Position numbers and translations under genes: made by a program. This document shows, in pieces, positions 9,486 to 21,695 of a stretch of 64,000 nt of DNA. The DNA is from Cololabis saira (lineage: Eukaryota > Chordata > Actinopteri > Beloniformes > Belonidae). Where the stretch lies: contig NC_084599.1 in assembly GCF_033807715.1 (NCBI RefSeq), positions 13,579,125 through 13,643,124 on the forward strand. Direction: 5' to 3'. The notes under the pieces were generated by a model. The model did no database searches. It was not told where the DNA came from and worked only from the letters and a program-made list of their open reading frames with translations. Every line of letters begins with the position of its first letter. Positions within the stretch are counted from its first letter, which is position 1.

Positions 9486-12400
9486 ATGCCCGGACAAATG
9501 CAAGAAGGGTTTGGCTGTGCCATAACCAATCGGTTCGACCAGTTATTTGACGACGAGTCGGACCCGTTCGAGCTGCTGAAGCAGGCCGAGGTGAAGAAGA
9601 AGAAGGAGGCTGCCGCCGCTGCTGGCGCCGCCAAGACCGCCGCGCAGGCGGCCAAGCACGTCCGCAAAGAGTCCCAGAAGGACAGAAAGACCCCGCTGGC
9701 CGACAAGAAGGAGGAGACCCAGGCGCCAGTCCCGCTCAAAAAAGATGGTAAGCATTTAAACTCCTCCAGCAGCGGTAGCTGAGCCAGAGCTAAGAGGCTA
9801 AGCTGCCGTCCTGGCGGCGGGTGAGGCGCCGCGACATGAGGTCCTCGTGGCCGCCGGCGGGCGCCTGTCCCCGGGGCACCCTGCTACCAGAGTCCCGGGG
9901 ATCTAACCCGGGCCTTGCAGCACATGGGACAAAAAAAAATCACTAGTTTGCTGCCTTCACCCCGAAATCGACACCAAATTGTCGTTTAAATCGGCGGAAG
10001 TGTGGCAGCAGAGCCCCAGACACGTGCCCGGGCCGGTGTCCCGCGGGAAACATGTTTGTGTGTTTGGATGATTTTCTTTTTGTTCCCAGACTTTAGGAGC
10101 AGCAGCAGCTCGGGGGTTCAACCTCGTGGCCTTCGTAGTACGGGGCGTGTTAATGAGCAATAATCTGCACACTGCTGGTTCCCACAGCACAATGCGGAGC
10201 ATGCAGGACCCAGTCCCCATTTCATGTGGGGTGGATTCACTACCAGACATGCGGGCCCACGCTGGTCCACAGCACACATTAGGCTTTATCACTGGTTGTT
10301 AAAAACACAGTACAGCACCTTTTATTCAAATAATTGGCTCAGATAAATATTGACATGGATGCATTTAGTTTGATCATCACGCCAGGCAGCCATGTGGGTT
10401 TATATCGGCTTGAGAAAAGATGAGACAGGTGCACTGACTGTGGTGCAACCAGCTGCTGCTCTGTAGTGGAGAAAGTCTATTTTGGTATCTGGTGACTTAG
10501 TCAATGGGTGGGACTTGTGTGATACCGGGTCAGTGGCAGCCAGCCATGTGCCCAGTAGAGTGAAATAATATTGGTGTGATGATCTGTGATCTAAGAGGTC
10601 ACCACACTTAACTTCAGAATTTACCATCTTATATGGGTTATTAATAATGGTACATGTAACCAGATGTGTGTAATGAGTAATAATGATAGAAAAACCATGA
10701 ATATGTTCCACTCACCTGACAGTAACTTGTACTGAATCAGTGGACCAGTGGCCTTTTGTCTTTGCATGTTAATTTGAATTACCTGCTCCATTTAAACAGA
10801 ACAATCCCTTTTTTTTTTTTCTTTTTTTTTCTGGGGCTCTGCTATGACTCTTGTTGTGTCAGTGTTACCGGTTATCCAACTCTGTTGTGGTCAATCCTAG
10901 GTCCCGGCATGAGGAGAATGGGCCGGAAGCCAGAGGGTGAAGGCTTCAGAGCTCCAGGCAGCCAGGGGGAGGGGCGTCCCCCAGCAGACAGACGACCTGT
11001 GGACAGGCGGCCACCTCGTCGTTTCGAGAGACCCGTCGGTGAGGGTGGCGAGAAGCCCGAGGGCGGAGAATTCTCAGTGGAGAAGTAAGTTTTATCGGCA
11101 TCTGTGCGGCATCTGTGCATTTAAATCTAAAAGCAATTATGAGTATGATGAGGACGAAGTCGCATTTTCTACCTCCTAGATGTGGAAAATGTCAACACAA
11201 ATTTAGTCCAGTCGCAAGGATTTACCCAACTACTATTTTTATGGAGTCTGTAGCTTCAAGTGGAGCTTGAATTTGAACAAGGGAAGTCCTCCCACACTCC
11301 CGGTCTGGAGAGAAGCCAGAGAGCAAACGAGTTATGACCAGACAGAGGAGTTCACACCAGAAGTGTATCAGATTGAATATAATTTGTCAATGAAAAATAA
11401 ACTTTTGCAGTGAATAAAGGGGAGTGGGGAAGCAGTGTGCCAACCTGTTATCGCTCAGTTGCCTCAGAGCTGAGATCATTAGCATGCTGTCATCCTCTTA
11501 ACAGCTAAAATGAACTGAAGCATTTCTGCAGGTGACGATCACAACTGCCAGTGAATGACAGCTCTTCATCTGGCTGTTATCTGGATAACCAAATTCAAAA
11601 CCAAATGTCCATCAAGTGAACAAATATTTGAGTCAATTAATTTTTATATACATATACATATATATAAATTATAATTCATTAGTTATATGTAACTCAACAG
11701 ACACAATTACCAACTAATGGGTAAATGTAATTAAGGATTTAGCAGCTTAAGAGCCAAAAATGTATGTCATCAATGTTTAAAGAGTAAAACCAAATTAAAA
11801 GGAGAGTAAATACTCTGCTCGGATGGTCCTGGATGTTCCTCTGCAACAACTGGATTTAAATTAAGTGTTGGCTAGTATATTTACCATTTCAGCTCACGTC
11901 ATTAGTGCATCTATTGTTAATATCTTGTTTCTGATGCTGCCAAGCAGCCATAATTAAGATTATTCAGGATAGGCCTTGTAAAAGCCAAAACCACGCATAT
12001 GCACATTTTGTTTACTTTGTGTATAAAAATATAAGTGAAATACATAAATCTTGCACCTTCCTAATGATCTTTTTACCCATCTCTTCAGGCCCATCGGTGA
12101 TAGGCCAATGAGGGGCCGTGGTGGTAGCAGGGGGGCCCGCGGAGGCAGAGGGCGTGGCATGGGACGCAGCGATGGCTTTGATTCTCGAGGAAAACGTGAA
12201 TTTGACCGGCACAGTGGCAGCGACAGATCGTAAGTACTTTTTCAACTCTCAAATCACATGAAAGCCTCTGTTTTGATGTACGCCAGGTTTTCTCCAGACC
12301 TTTTTGTGTGTGTGAGTGCAATGTTTATGTGATTGTATGAGCTAAAGCAAATGTTGTTTCAGTAGTCTGAAAGGTGAAGAAAAGCGAGGTGGAAGTGGAT

Positions 12401-14697
12401 CTCACAACTGGGGCACTGTCAAGGATGATATAAAGTGAGTTGTTTCATGTGCAACATGCCCTAATTTGCATATTTTACCATGGATCAGAACTTTGCACCA
12501 TGTTTGCATAAGAACATAAATCGATGCGTTCATAAGACCGTCTCTAAATATACAGGTTAAATGCCTGGTATACAGAAAATTAACGTTGATGGTGGTTTTT
12601 TTTTTGTTGCCAGTGAGCTCGACCAATCTAACGCCACTGAGGAGAACCCTGAAGGAGAGGAGCATCCGCCTGCTGATTCTGAGAACAAGTAAGTTCTCAT
12701 TTGGTTTACATGCTTTTGACCTAATGAGATTTTATTATTCTGTACTGACATTTTACTAATATTTAATTTAACTTGGAATACTAATGTTGTTTGAACAAAT
12801 TCCGGGCCTTTGTGGCCAAGAAGACGCATGCTGGTTTTGGATTTATATTAAACGGTAATTACATCAAAATTTTCTGACGTGTTGAAGGGAGAATGAAGTT
12901 GAGGAAGTGAAGGAAGAAGGCCCCAAGGAGATGACTCTGGATGAATGGAAAGCCGTGCAGGACAAGGAACGGGCCAAGGTGGAGTTCAACATCCGTAAGG
13001 CCAACGAAGGAGCTGATTGGAACAAAGGATTCGTGCTTCACAAGTCCAAGACGACTGTAAGTTAAAACTAAAGTTCTACTCTTAAGTTAATACCTTTTAA
13101 AATTATTGAGATAGGCGCACATCTTTTAGTGTTTCTGTATGTCAGAAAAGAACAAGCTCAACTTCCTATTAAAACACTGTAGCATGTGTCCAAAAGGCAG
13201 GTGATGTTTGAATATATTAAAGCTTAGTCAGAGTGAATTTTAATTCCCCAAAAGTAAGTAATGTCCCTTGTGATTCATTTTTTACTTGTGAAACTCACTT
13301 ATGTGCAGCAGTTGGTGTGTGAATCCAGTCTGATGCACTGTGTAGTACAACATTTGTCCTCAGCTTGTAACAGTGTTCAGTATCTTACTAATGCCAGCTG
13401 GTTTTTGGTTTGTTTTTTTAACTCAGATCACTGGATTTTATAAATGACAGGTCGGCTTTATAAAAGCTTGTTGCCATGGCAAAAGCTCTCCAGGAGCAGC
13501 ATTCATATGCTCTGTACACACAGCTACCTTACTGTTGATACTCCAAGCAGCTGGAGTCTACACACACTTTAAATAGAGTATTGATCCATGTACGTGATGG
13601 ATGCTCCACTCACATCTTTGTAAGCCCACTCACTGTCTCCACCCATCCTTGGTCTCGGGGCAAAGAAAAACCCATCAACTTTGGTTTTGTTATGTTCCTA
13701 GCACCAGCTGCTGATTTATATATTTGCAGGAAGGCATTGGTTTGCAGTCCAGACTGAATCGGTAGTCTAAACATTCAAATGTAAATAAAGCACATTTGTT
13801 TGAAGTCAAGGGCAGTTTTTGGAGTTAAATTCAAGTCGAGTCACGTGTACCTACTAGACTCAACATTTTTCACACTTTAGACTTTATTTATATAGCATCA
13901 AACCACAACAAATGTCATTTGGATTAATTTTTATGTTAATGTTATGGTAAGCATTTGAGTTTTGTGCATCAAAAATAATTAATATAACTTTATCATGTAG
14001 ATCGGAGAGATGTTCTGCATCATTGCTTTTATCCAGTCTATGTTGGATTTTGCACAACACTTCACTTTTTAATGTTCAAACTATCTGCTGTTTTGTCCAT
14101 AGCCTGTTAAGAGTCAAGATCTGATTGAGCCGGAGATTGAGGAACCCAAGGTAATGTCGCAACACACCTGAACTCGACTATTCATTGTTATAAAAATAAA
14201 TACCGTTTGGACATGCATAGAAGTTTGTAACTAAACTTGGATTCTCTTATTTTCGTAAAGCAACTAGATGATGAACACCACTTCCGGAAACCAGCAAATG
14301 ATATCACATCCCAGCTGGAGATAAACTTCGGAGATTTGGGCCGTCCAGGGCGTGGACGCGGTGGTCCGCGTGGCGGCCGGGGAGGCCGTGGCGGCCGAGG
14401 TGGAGCTGGAGCTGGTGGAGGTGGAGGTGGAGGTGAAACCACTAGGCCTGTCCGTGCTCCAAGGAGCGACAAGGTACGTTATTTAAAAAGACAAAAATGC
14501 TCAGGAATTTTTACCAGTATATATGTTGAGTTTTGGCATTATAAATATTACTACTACCGTACTGTGTCGTCGTCGTCGTCCCCCCAAAGCAACTTTCCAA
14601 AAATCCCTCCCTCATCCCAATTCATTACTTTCTCCACCAGCCACCTGGATCCGTGCCCAACGTGGACGACCCGGAGGCCTTCCCAGCCCTGGCCTAA
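9486..14697 (+). CDS. serbp1: SERPINE1 mRNA-binding protein 1 (SERBP1), RGG-box ribosome-associated protein
   Basis: Cytoplasmic, largely disordered RNA-binding protein that binds mRNA and sits in the channel of idle 80S ribosomes. Nine coding exons: 9486-9747, 10901-11084, 12089-12229, 12363-12434, 12614-12688, 12888-13056, 14103-14150, 14261-14473, 14641-14697. They sum to 1221 nt (406 aa), close to the human length. Visible features in order: N-terminal [23 protein letters not shown]; an Ala/Lys-rich stretch and [14 protein letters not shown] block; arginine-rich [16 protein letters not shown]; a first RGG cluster ([18 protein letters not shown]) leading into [21 protein letters not shown]; the HABP4/SERBP1 core [10 protein letters not shown] and [25 protein letters not shown]; then [20 protein letters not shown], a second Gly/Arg-rich tract, and [10 protein letters not shown] at the end. 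Teleosts have paralogues, and I do not assign a or b. The gene is tail to tail with il12rb2. Confidence 0.95.
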
Positions 14698-16433
14698 GCC
14701 CCGGCTGCTAACCCTCAGGTCTACAGGAGCCTCCTGAGCACCTCCACTACGAGGCTTGCATGTTCCTGGATCCTTCAGCAAAGAGAAATGATGGAGAAGA
14801 CTGTCATAAATATGACACTCTGTGAGGACTGAGTTTTAACCAACAAAAACAAAACAAAGATGGTAAAAAAACAACAAAATTAAAAAAAAAAAACAACAAA
14901 AAAACAAACAAAAAGGACTTCTTGCTACTCTGGAGCGACTTATTGGTAGAGGTTTTGTACTCGGAAACTAAGTAGCAGGGATGTTTTCATACAGTATTTT
15001 TTTCAGAGTTTATGCATTGTCCATTGATAAAGTTTTGTAATTGCTGCTTGAAAATACGCATTTTGAAATGTAAGCATAACAGTATCTTTTTAGCATGGTG
15101 TGTGCCAATGCTTGCTCGTTTTAAAATAGGCACTGAGGAGCTCCCACCCGAGCCAGTACGGTCTGCCACACCAGGTATTTCTGAAGTTGCAGCTTCACTC
15201 ATTGAGCTTTGGTTTTTTTTTGTTTAGTTTTTCCCTCCTCCTTCAGCACTGGGTTATTGTTTTATATTTTATACAGAAGGTCTATTCTTGTATGATCTTC
15301 CGCCTGTAGATCTTAACTATTTTCATAAATTCTTTCAGAGACTGTATTTCACATGGTGCAAATGGGACACGCTTTGATCAGGAGATGCCGCCTACATTTC
15401 AATGTTTAGAGGAAACGGCACCCAAATCCCAACCTAGGGTTCTTTTCTATAGAAATGTTCTAAAGGGGCACCATTTAGTTGTTTTGGAGGAAAACATACG
15501 TGCTCCTTTTGAAATTTCATCCCAAGACTTGTCAAATGGACTGATTTGACGTGGAAAGCTAGTGTCCATATTTTCTGATTCTTATTAGAGGTGAATTTTG
15601 CAATTGTTTCTTCCTCCTTCCCAATTTCATCTGACAGTTATCCATGTGCAGGTCAATAAATGCCATTTCCTTTTTTTTTTATTATTATTTTTTTACTTTG
15701 GCGATGAGGAGAGGAAGTGTTCTTACACAGCTGAGATGTGGCTGAAGACTTCTGGAAGCCCTCAGACCCTCTTCGATTGTTTACACACTCCACTCAAGCA
15801 TCCTCCCACAGGTATAGACTCAGCCCAGCTTCAGTTTGTTTCAGCAGTCTGTTCTTCGCTGGTATTTTCCTTCACTGTTGGCTTGCTCCGTAGCTTCCAC
15901 AGTGGTATCACTGCATAATCGCTCTGAAAGAAATACAGTTGTCCATTGTATGGAACAGCTGAAGTGCTTTACAAATGTGTGAAATCTAGCCCTGCTATTA
16001 GACCTCTGTCGGTAAATAAAGGTGGTCGACAAACTTTTCGCACTGTCAAATTTTTTTTCCTTCCCCTGATGTCTGTATATTAGTCCAGTATATGTCCAAA
16101 CATCATCTCTGGTAAATCTATTGCGCAGGTGATACTCACATGAGGCTGTTTTTATATACAAGATTTTTTTCTTTTCTGTTTTTGGGTGGGGGGGGGGACT
16201 AGAAATAAGATGCATCTTGCTGATAGTTTGACTCCTGTTACACATCAGATGTGCTTCAAACGAGGCATGAACTGAGTTACATGATGTACAGGCTGTGGAG
16301 GGTACGAAATGGTTCGATGGTGGTCTAAACTCCTTGAAGGCGATGAACCCATGTGCATGAAAAGTGACACTGAGGAACTGAGAAGTTCAGAGATTTTTAG
16401 CCTTTTTGAAAATGTTTTTGGTTCTCCAATAAA
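14698..16433 (+). other. SERBP1 3' UTR with alternative poly(A) signals
   Basis: Non-coding sequence after the SERBP1 stop. AATAAA occurs at 15655-15660 and 16428-16433, so at least two alternative ends are possible. An A-rich tract at 14850-14930 and several T-runs are present. Open frames here are short and have no family features. Confidence 0.55.
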
Positions 16434-17690
16434 GTGTAAATGGAAGAATCATTAGTGCAGCAAGTGGATCTCCTTTTTATGGCGGTACTGGCTCCCAAAA
16501 AGGCGATGGTCTGTACTCCACTTAAAGATGAACATAGAGCTTTCTCCTCCCGTCCCTCCAGTGCTCAACTAGAAACGGCCACCACGACCTCTTCCAGATT
16601 CTGGAGATTGAAAAAGACGAGGGTTCATGGATTCATCATCGATACATGTTCTGGTCTGTTATTTACAGCCACTGCATGGAGGTTCACTGGCCCAATAGCA
16701 CCAAGTCTGTCCCATTTTCAATCAGATTTGTATTTTTGAATTAAGGGTTGAGTTAGACATGAATCTACCTGGACATTTGATGTATCCAGTAGTTATTTTT
16801 TTCACTGCTCAGCTATCAGGTTAACTAGGTTGTACGCCTCTGGCCTGCACAAGCTGTTGGCTTCAGAACTGCCATCCATTATTTTTGGTACTATACTGAG
16901 GTAGTTGTGTAAAAAAGATCAACAAAATAGCCACAAAGTCATGACAATGATAACGCCATGTTTAAAGCACTTTTCCATTTTCTACAAGTTGATGGTGAAC
17001 AGTACCTTAAGCTCCTGTAATAAATCTGCACATTTAATGCATTTCACTCGATTGCATGAACAAGAAAGTATTTGAGTGCTCAATGAGAGTAGCAAAAAAT
17101 TCCTGATGACATCCAGCATCTGAACGTACCACAGCAAGACAAACTATGGGACTTTGGGAACTGTTTTTTCCTGCATTGAATCCTCAAAAAATGTGGTCAG
17201 ATCTTAACGTCACTGTATGCCCTTTTTTTCTTTTTGCATTTTTAATGAGAGCGCTCATTAAACATTCACGAACCCACTGTTTCTTTATTAAAACAAAAAA
17301 CTAATTAGAGTAGGTTCTTTCCATGCCTTAAGTCCAGTATAATTGAAGGTGTGGTTTTTAGCTACTTTGATAAAAGATGCTTGCAGTTTGAGTTTATTGT
17401 TCATATTAGTGGACTGATGAAATGCTTCAGTAGGACGAGGCGGTCATGCAGCTACAAGGGCGTGGGGCACCTAGTTCCACAGCAGTAGAAGTTGAATGAT
17501 GCTACTGGGGAAGTGTTCTGGACTGGTGAAGCGAAAGTTGAGACGTTTGGTTGCAAAAAGGACAAAATATCCCAACAATGAGGCAGTGGAGGAAGCATCG
17601 TGATCTGGGCTTCCTTCACTAACCTTGAGAAATCACTGAAAGGAAAACAAAAATTGAATTTCAAATTTCAAGTCACGTAGCAGTTCAGTG
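16434..17690. other. Intergenic spacer, no gene seen
   Basis: Sequence between the last SERBP1 poly(A) signal and the LINE-derived block. I recognise neither coding exons nor a defined repeat. Confidence 0.45.
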
Positions 17691-19210
17691 ATGCATAAGG
17701 TCAAAGTCAAATGTATTTATATATTGACTGCAAAAAAAACTTTAAAAGTCAACAATAAAATCTTAAAATCAATCTGAAATCTGATGGGAAGCCAAGACTG
17801 AAGCTATATGATCACGCCTCCTGGCAGTAGTTAAAAGCTGGTGCGTTTTGAACCAATTGCAATGCGTTAGAGTAATGTAAACGTGGGATAATAAAAGCCT
17901 GAATTTTCTAGATCCTGTGCAGGGAGATAGGGCTTCACCATAGCAATGACCCGTAGGTGGAAAAAGCTTGATTTTACGACAGCATTAATCTGTTTGTCTA
18001 ACTTAAAAGCGCTGTCAAAAATCGCACCCAGATTCCTGACAGCAGAGTGACTACATGAGGCCAAAGAGCCAAGAATGTCAGCTCAACCGCAGACCACATC
18101 TGATTTACCAAACCAGATGACAGCCGTCTTCTGGTCATGAAGTTTCATCCAAGTTTTTAGGTCTATCAGACAGTCTAACAGAGGCTGGAGTGAACTGTTG
18201 CTGTTTGACCTAATGGGGATGTACTAAACTTGGATATCATCAGCAAAACAATGAAATTGAAATTATGCTGGTTAGGTTAGGTCCAGATTTCTCTTGTTTT
18301 TGAGTGGCTACACAAAGGCATGTTTAAAAGCAGCTGGAACAACCTGATCCTAAACACTTATTAATTAAAACATGAACTCACTGTCTGAAAAACATCTGTA
18401 GGGAGACGTGAAGGAAGGCTACCTGAAGGAGAAGTGCATGGCCGTGATTGATTAACTACCTTTTGTAAAACAGAAAAGGTGACAGGCTCAAACTGCTCAG
18501 AAACAGCTGAACATGATGGATTTAAGGGAGGGTCAGAGTCACTCTCAGTCTGAAAAGGCCTCGGAGGAGAAATCTTCAATGAACAAGTTCAGAAAATTCT
18601 GACAAAGTGCAGCAGAAGCCACAACATGATCACCAGCACAGTGATTTGCAATCGGTTAAAAACATGGAACAGAACATGTCACATGGCCTGTGACGATTCA
18701 GGGAAACTATGTTGGACAGATAGGCGGTTTTAGCAGATTTAACAGCTTTCTGGTTGTTGGAGAAACAATAGCAAAGACTGTCCAGGGAGACGGAGAGCTT
18801 GTCTTTCTTCCACTTCCTCTCAGTACTCGTGTCTGAGAGCGCGAGTCCTGTCATTCAACCAGGGCTGAGAAGATGACTTGTCCGTTTTGTTTTAAATGGA
18901 GCCAGTAAATCCTGAATGTCAGTGCAGGTGGAGTTAACAAGTTAGTGAGTTCCTCGATGCTCAGTTCGGTGCAGAACTGCAGATCACACGAGACAGTCTT
19001 TAAAAGCAGTGGAAAACCGCTGTTGATGGCTTCATCATGCACATATGATGCACAGATGATCTAGAACCCACTTGTTCTGAGATGGTGAATAAAACTGGGA
19101 AATTATCTGATAAAGGTGTAACACAGATTTCAATCTCACTCACATTTTGGCCATAAGACAGTAGCCTACAAGGTCAAGTGGCCTTCTTCAAGCTGTGTGA
19201 GATCATAGGG

Positions 19211-19993
19211 CAGGGGTACAACTAGATTCGGCCGGGGGCCACATCTGCAAAAGGACTGTATGGAGAGGGCCGCACAATTTGAAAATGTGGGGGTTTTCAA
19301 AATGTATTTTGCACTCAAAGACGAAGACTTATGTAAATATAATACATTTGTATTATACATTTGAATATATCTAGTTTACATATGAATTATGTATTAATTG
19401 TCTCCAGATTTAGTAATTGTGAATGTTAAATATAATATTCAGATAAAGAAATATTAATTTGAATGCAAGTTCATTTTGAAACCATGCATTGTGCAAACTT
19501 AATGAAATTGATATTGACCTACTTTTAATATATATAATGCACACATCTGTGCATTATATCAGCAAAACAAAACAATCACGAATTATAGGAGGCTTAGAAG
19601 TTCCATCTGAAATGCAAAGTCCTCACTTATTCAAATGAAAAAAATTTCAGGCCAATCTTAGAAGCCTAATGATGTAAACAAGTCCTCTATACAACGGAGG
19701 TTAATAATAATGTGACAAACATTAACACTGTGCAACACTGGCAAAAAATCCGAAGTAAAAAACATCTCCAACAGATATTAACATGTACAAACACTATGCA
19801 TCGTTAACCAACTAAAAAAAGGCTACCAAGCATCTTAAACTTAAATGCGATATGCATTCTCTGCACACATTACAAATAAAAATCGCACCTTGTGTGAACG
19901 CATTCCTGGCATGTCATGTTTTTCCCCACTTATTCCACCGAACAACGAAAGTGTTTTTTTGGCTATTTTCGGCTGAACATTCGGTGCATCACT

Positions 19994-20029
<36 letters not shown>

Positions 20030-20105
20030 ACAAACACCCCCTTTTTTGAAATATGACCAGGGGCCACATAAAAGCTCCAGGCGGGCCGCCAATTGAATAT
20101 CCCTG
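19211..20105. mobile_element. hAT-type element (895 bp) with perfect 8-bp target duplication
   Basis: The ends read CAGGGGTACAACTAGATTCG on the left and, from the right on the minus strand, CAGGGATATTCAATTGG. The flanks are identical 8-mers, TCATAGGG at 19203-19210 and 20106-20113. Both subterminal regions carry the GGCCGGGGGCC / GGGGCCACAT blocks typical of this teleost family. No transposase frame survives. A long A-run is present near 20000-20026. The insertion lies in the endonuclease part of an older LINE. Confidence 0.82.
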
Positions 20106-20221
20106 TCATAGGGTTTGAGAGATCAAAGCTTTTAGCCAGTGGTCCTGTTTCACAGAAGAGGTGGATATTAAAATCACCAAGAATCAAATTTAAGCACAAG
20201 CCCTGCCAGCAATTTCAATTT

Positions 20222-20318
20222 CAATTTTCAATTCAATTTTATTTATATAGCATCTATTACAACAGAAGTTGTCTCTAGGCACTTTCCAGAGACCCAGAGC
20301 ATGACCAACAATTCAGAC
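20222..20318 (-). repeat. L2-like LINE 3' tail fragment
   Basis: AATTCAATTTTATTTATATA followed by GCATCTATTACAACAG, AAGTTGTCTCTAGGC and TTTCCAGAGACCCAGAG. On the minus strand this is the 3' end of the same L2-type family seen at 30900-31222, 42240-45093 and 46277-46440. Confidence 0.65.
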
Positions 20319-20759
20319 AAGTAATTGATGAAACCCTTGGTAAACTTAAGTGGACGGTACACCGCAGCACAGAGTGAAGGAGGGGAAATGTCCATCCCCA
20401 TTAACTGTAGCTCAAAGCTGCTGTAAAAATCTGATTCAATATGTCGACAGTTAGAATTAAATTTAGATTTAAAAACAGACGCCAGACCTCTGCCTCTGCC
20501 AGTGGTCTGCAGGGAATTAAAAAGCCAGGAGGAAGAAGTAGAAGAACTTGGAGGTACACCCAGCTGGTAGTGGGCGAGATGTTGAATTAATCCTGACATT
20601 GATTGTCGGTTTGATAAATCAAAGGTCAAGGACTGTGGCGATCATAAACGAGCAGAGGGAAGTTTATGATTGTGTTCCCCCACACCGGAGGGATTGTGTG
20701 ACCTCAAGAGAGACGTCCACACCAGACACCTAACAACTGTGTGTGAGTGGTACGTAGAG

Positions 20760-21695
20760 AAGAATTGCTCTTTATTCGTCTCAACATTGTGCAGGTCTGA
20801 TTCAAACCTGCTGGAAGTTCTTTTCTGAGGTCACTGGTGCAGAATGAGGTTTATTAACTTAAAAAGTTCACTTTCTTTTTCAAACAATACTGTGAATATT
20901 TAATAGATGTGTTAGAGAGACTGTTTATTACTTATCACTGTGTCTTATGGCTAAATGATTCAGAAAACCAGTTTATTTAAAAAGACTCAAACTTTTTTCT
21001 TATTCTTGCCTGTTTGCACGCTTTGCTATTAAGTCAAATCACCTTTGAGTCTATTTCTCCCTCAGAGAGCCACCTGCATGGCTGCTGACCTCTGATATCA
21101 AACATTACCTGCTTTATTTAAAGAAATCAAATATTAGAGAAAAAAAAAGTTTTTATTGGGACAGTGTCCTTTTTTTCTTAGATGAGACTGAGGTAGGATG
21201 AAGCATGACCAATAATACAGTCAAGGAAAAAGCATTTGAGATGTGCTCATGATTTTAGGGGCAAAGAGCATTTGAAGGAGTAAATGACAAATATAAATTA
21301 TAACATGGATGATGAAGATAATATTATTGTGATCCCCTGCCCTTCCTTCTATGCCAAGTTGAGTCTGCTGTGTAAGCAAGCTGAATATAAATCCCCTTAT
21401 TCATACTAAATAAATCACAATACTTCTTGCAGCTTGTACTTAAGTTATGCTTAGTGTGTCCATAAGCGTTCAATGACAAAAACCATAGTAATGCATGAAA
21501 TTACTTCTGCATGACTGAAGCTTAGACTTCAGCAAGATAATTTCTGGTCCAGTGCTGGTTTTAGTAAGCGAGGAGGTAGTTCATGCAGATCTCAAAGAGG
21601 AGCTTGACCAAAAGAAATGTTCACCGTTTCTGCTCTCGTCTTTGCTTCAGTCTTCCGAAAACCATTTAAATCTCTCTGAAGAGTTCCGGTCTCAG
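20760..21695. other. Spacer and probable il12rb2 3' UTR
   Basis: There is no coding potential. On the minus strand a poly(A) signal AATAAA (plus-strand TTTATT at 21152-21157) lies about 540 nt after the il12rb2 stop and is a plausible transcript end. The tail-to-tail distance between il12rb2 and SERBP1 is about 7 kb, mostly transposon debris. Confidence 0.4.

Larger units (their letters stand above)
17695..20635 (-). mobile_element. Degenerate non-LTR retrotransposon (L2/CR1-like), minus strand, broken by insertions
   Basis: On the minus strand, 20629-20330 encodes part of an AP-endonuclease domain (HIESDFYSSFELQ, PPSLCAAVYRPLK, FINYLSELL). At 20199-20106 the endonuclease motif LILGDFNIHL follows, and at 18064-17867 a reverse-transcriptase C-terminal stretch (VRNLGAIFDSAFKLDKQINA, SSFFHLR). 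The middle (18100-19200) is too decayed to translate. The element is interrupted by an L2-type 3' tail at about 20222-20318 and by a hAT element at 19211-20105. It is a dead copy. Confidence 0.65.

Noticed and set aside
9422..9755. Minus-strand open frames opposite SERBP1 exon 1
   Set aside because: Low-complexity Leu/Gly and Ser/Ala-rich antisense of an Ala/Lys/Glu-rich coding exon.
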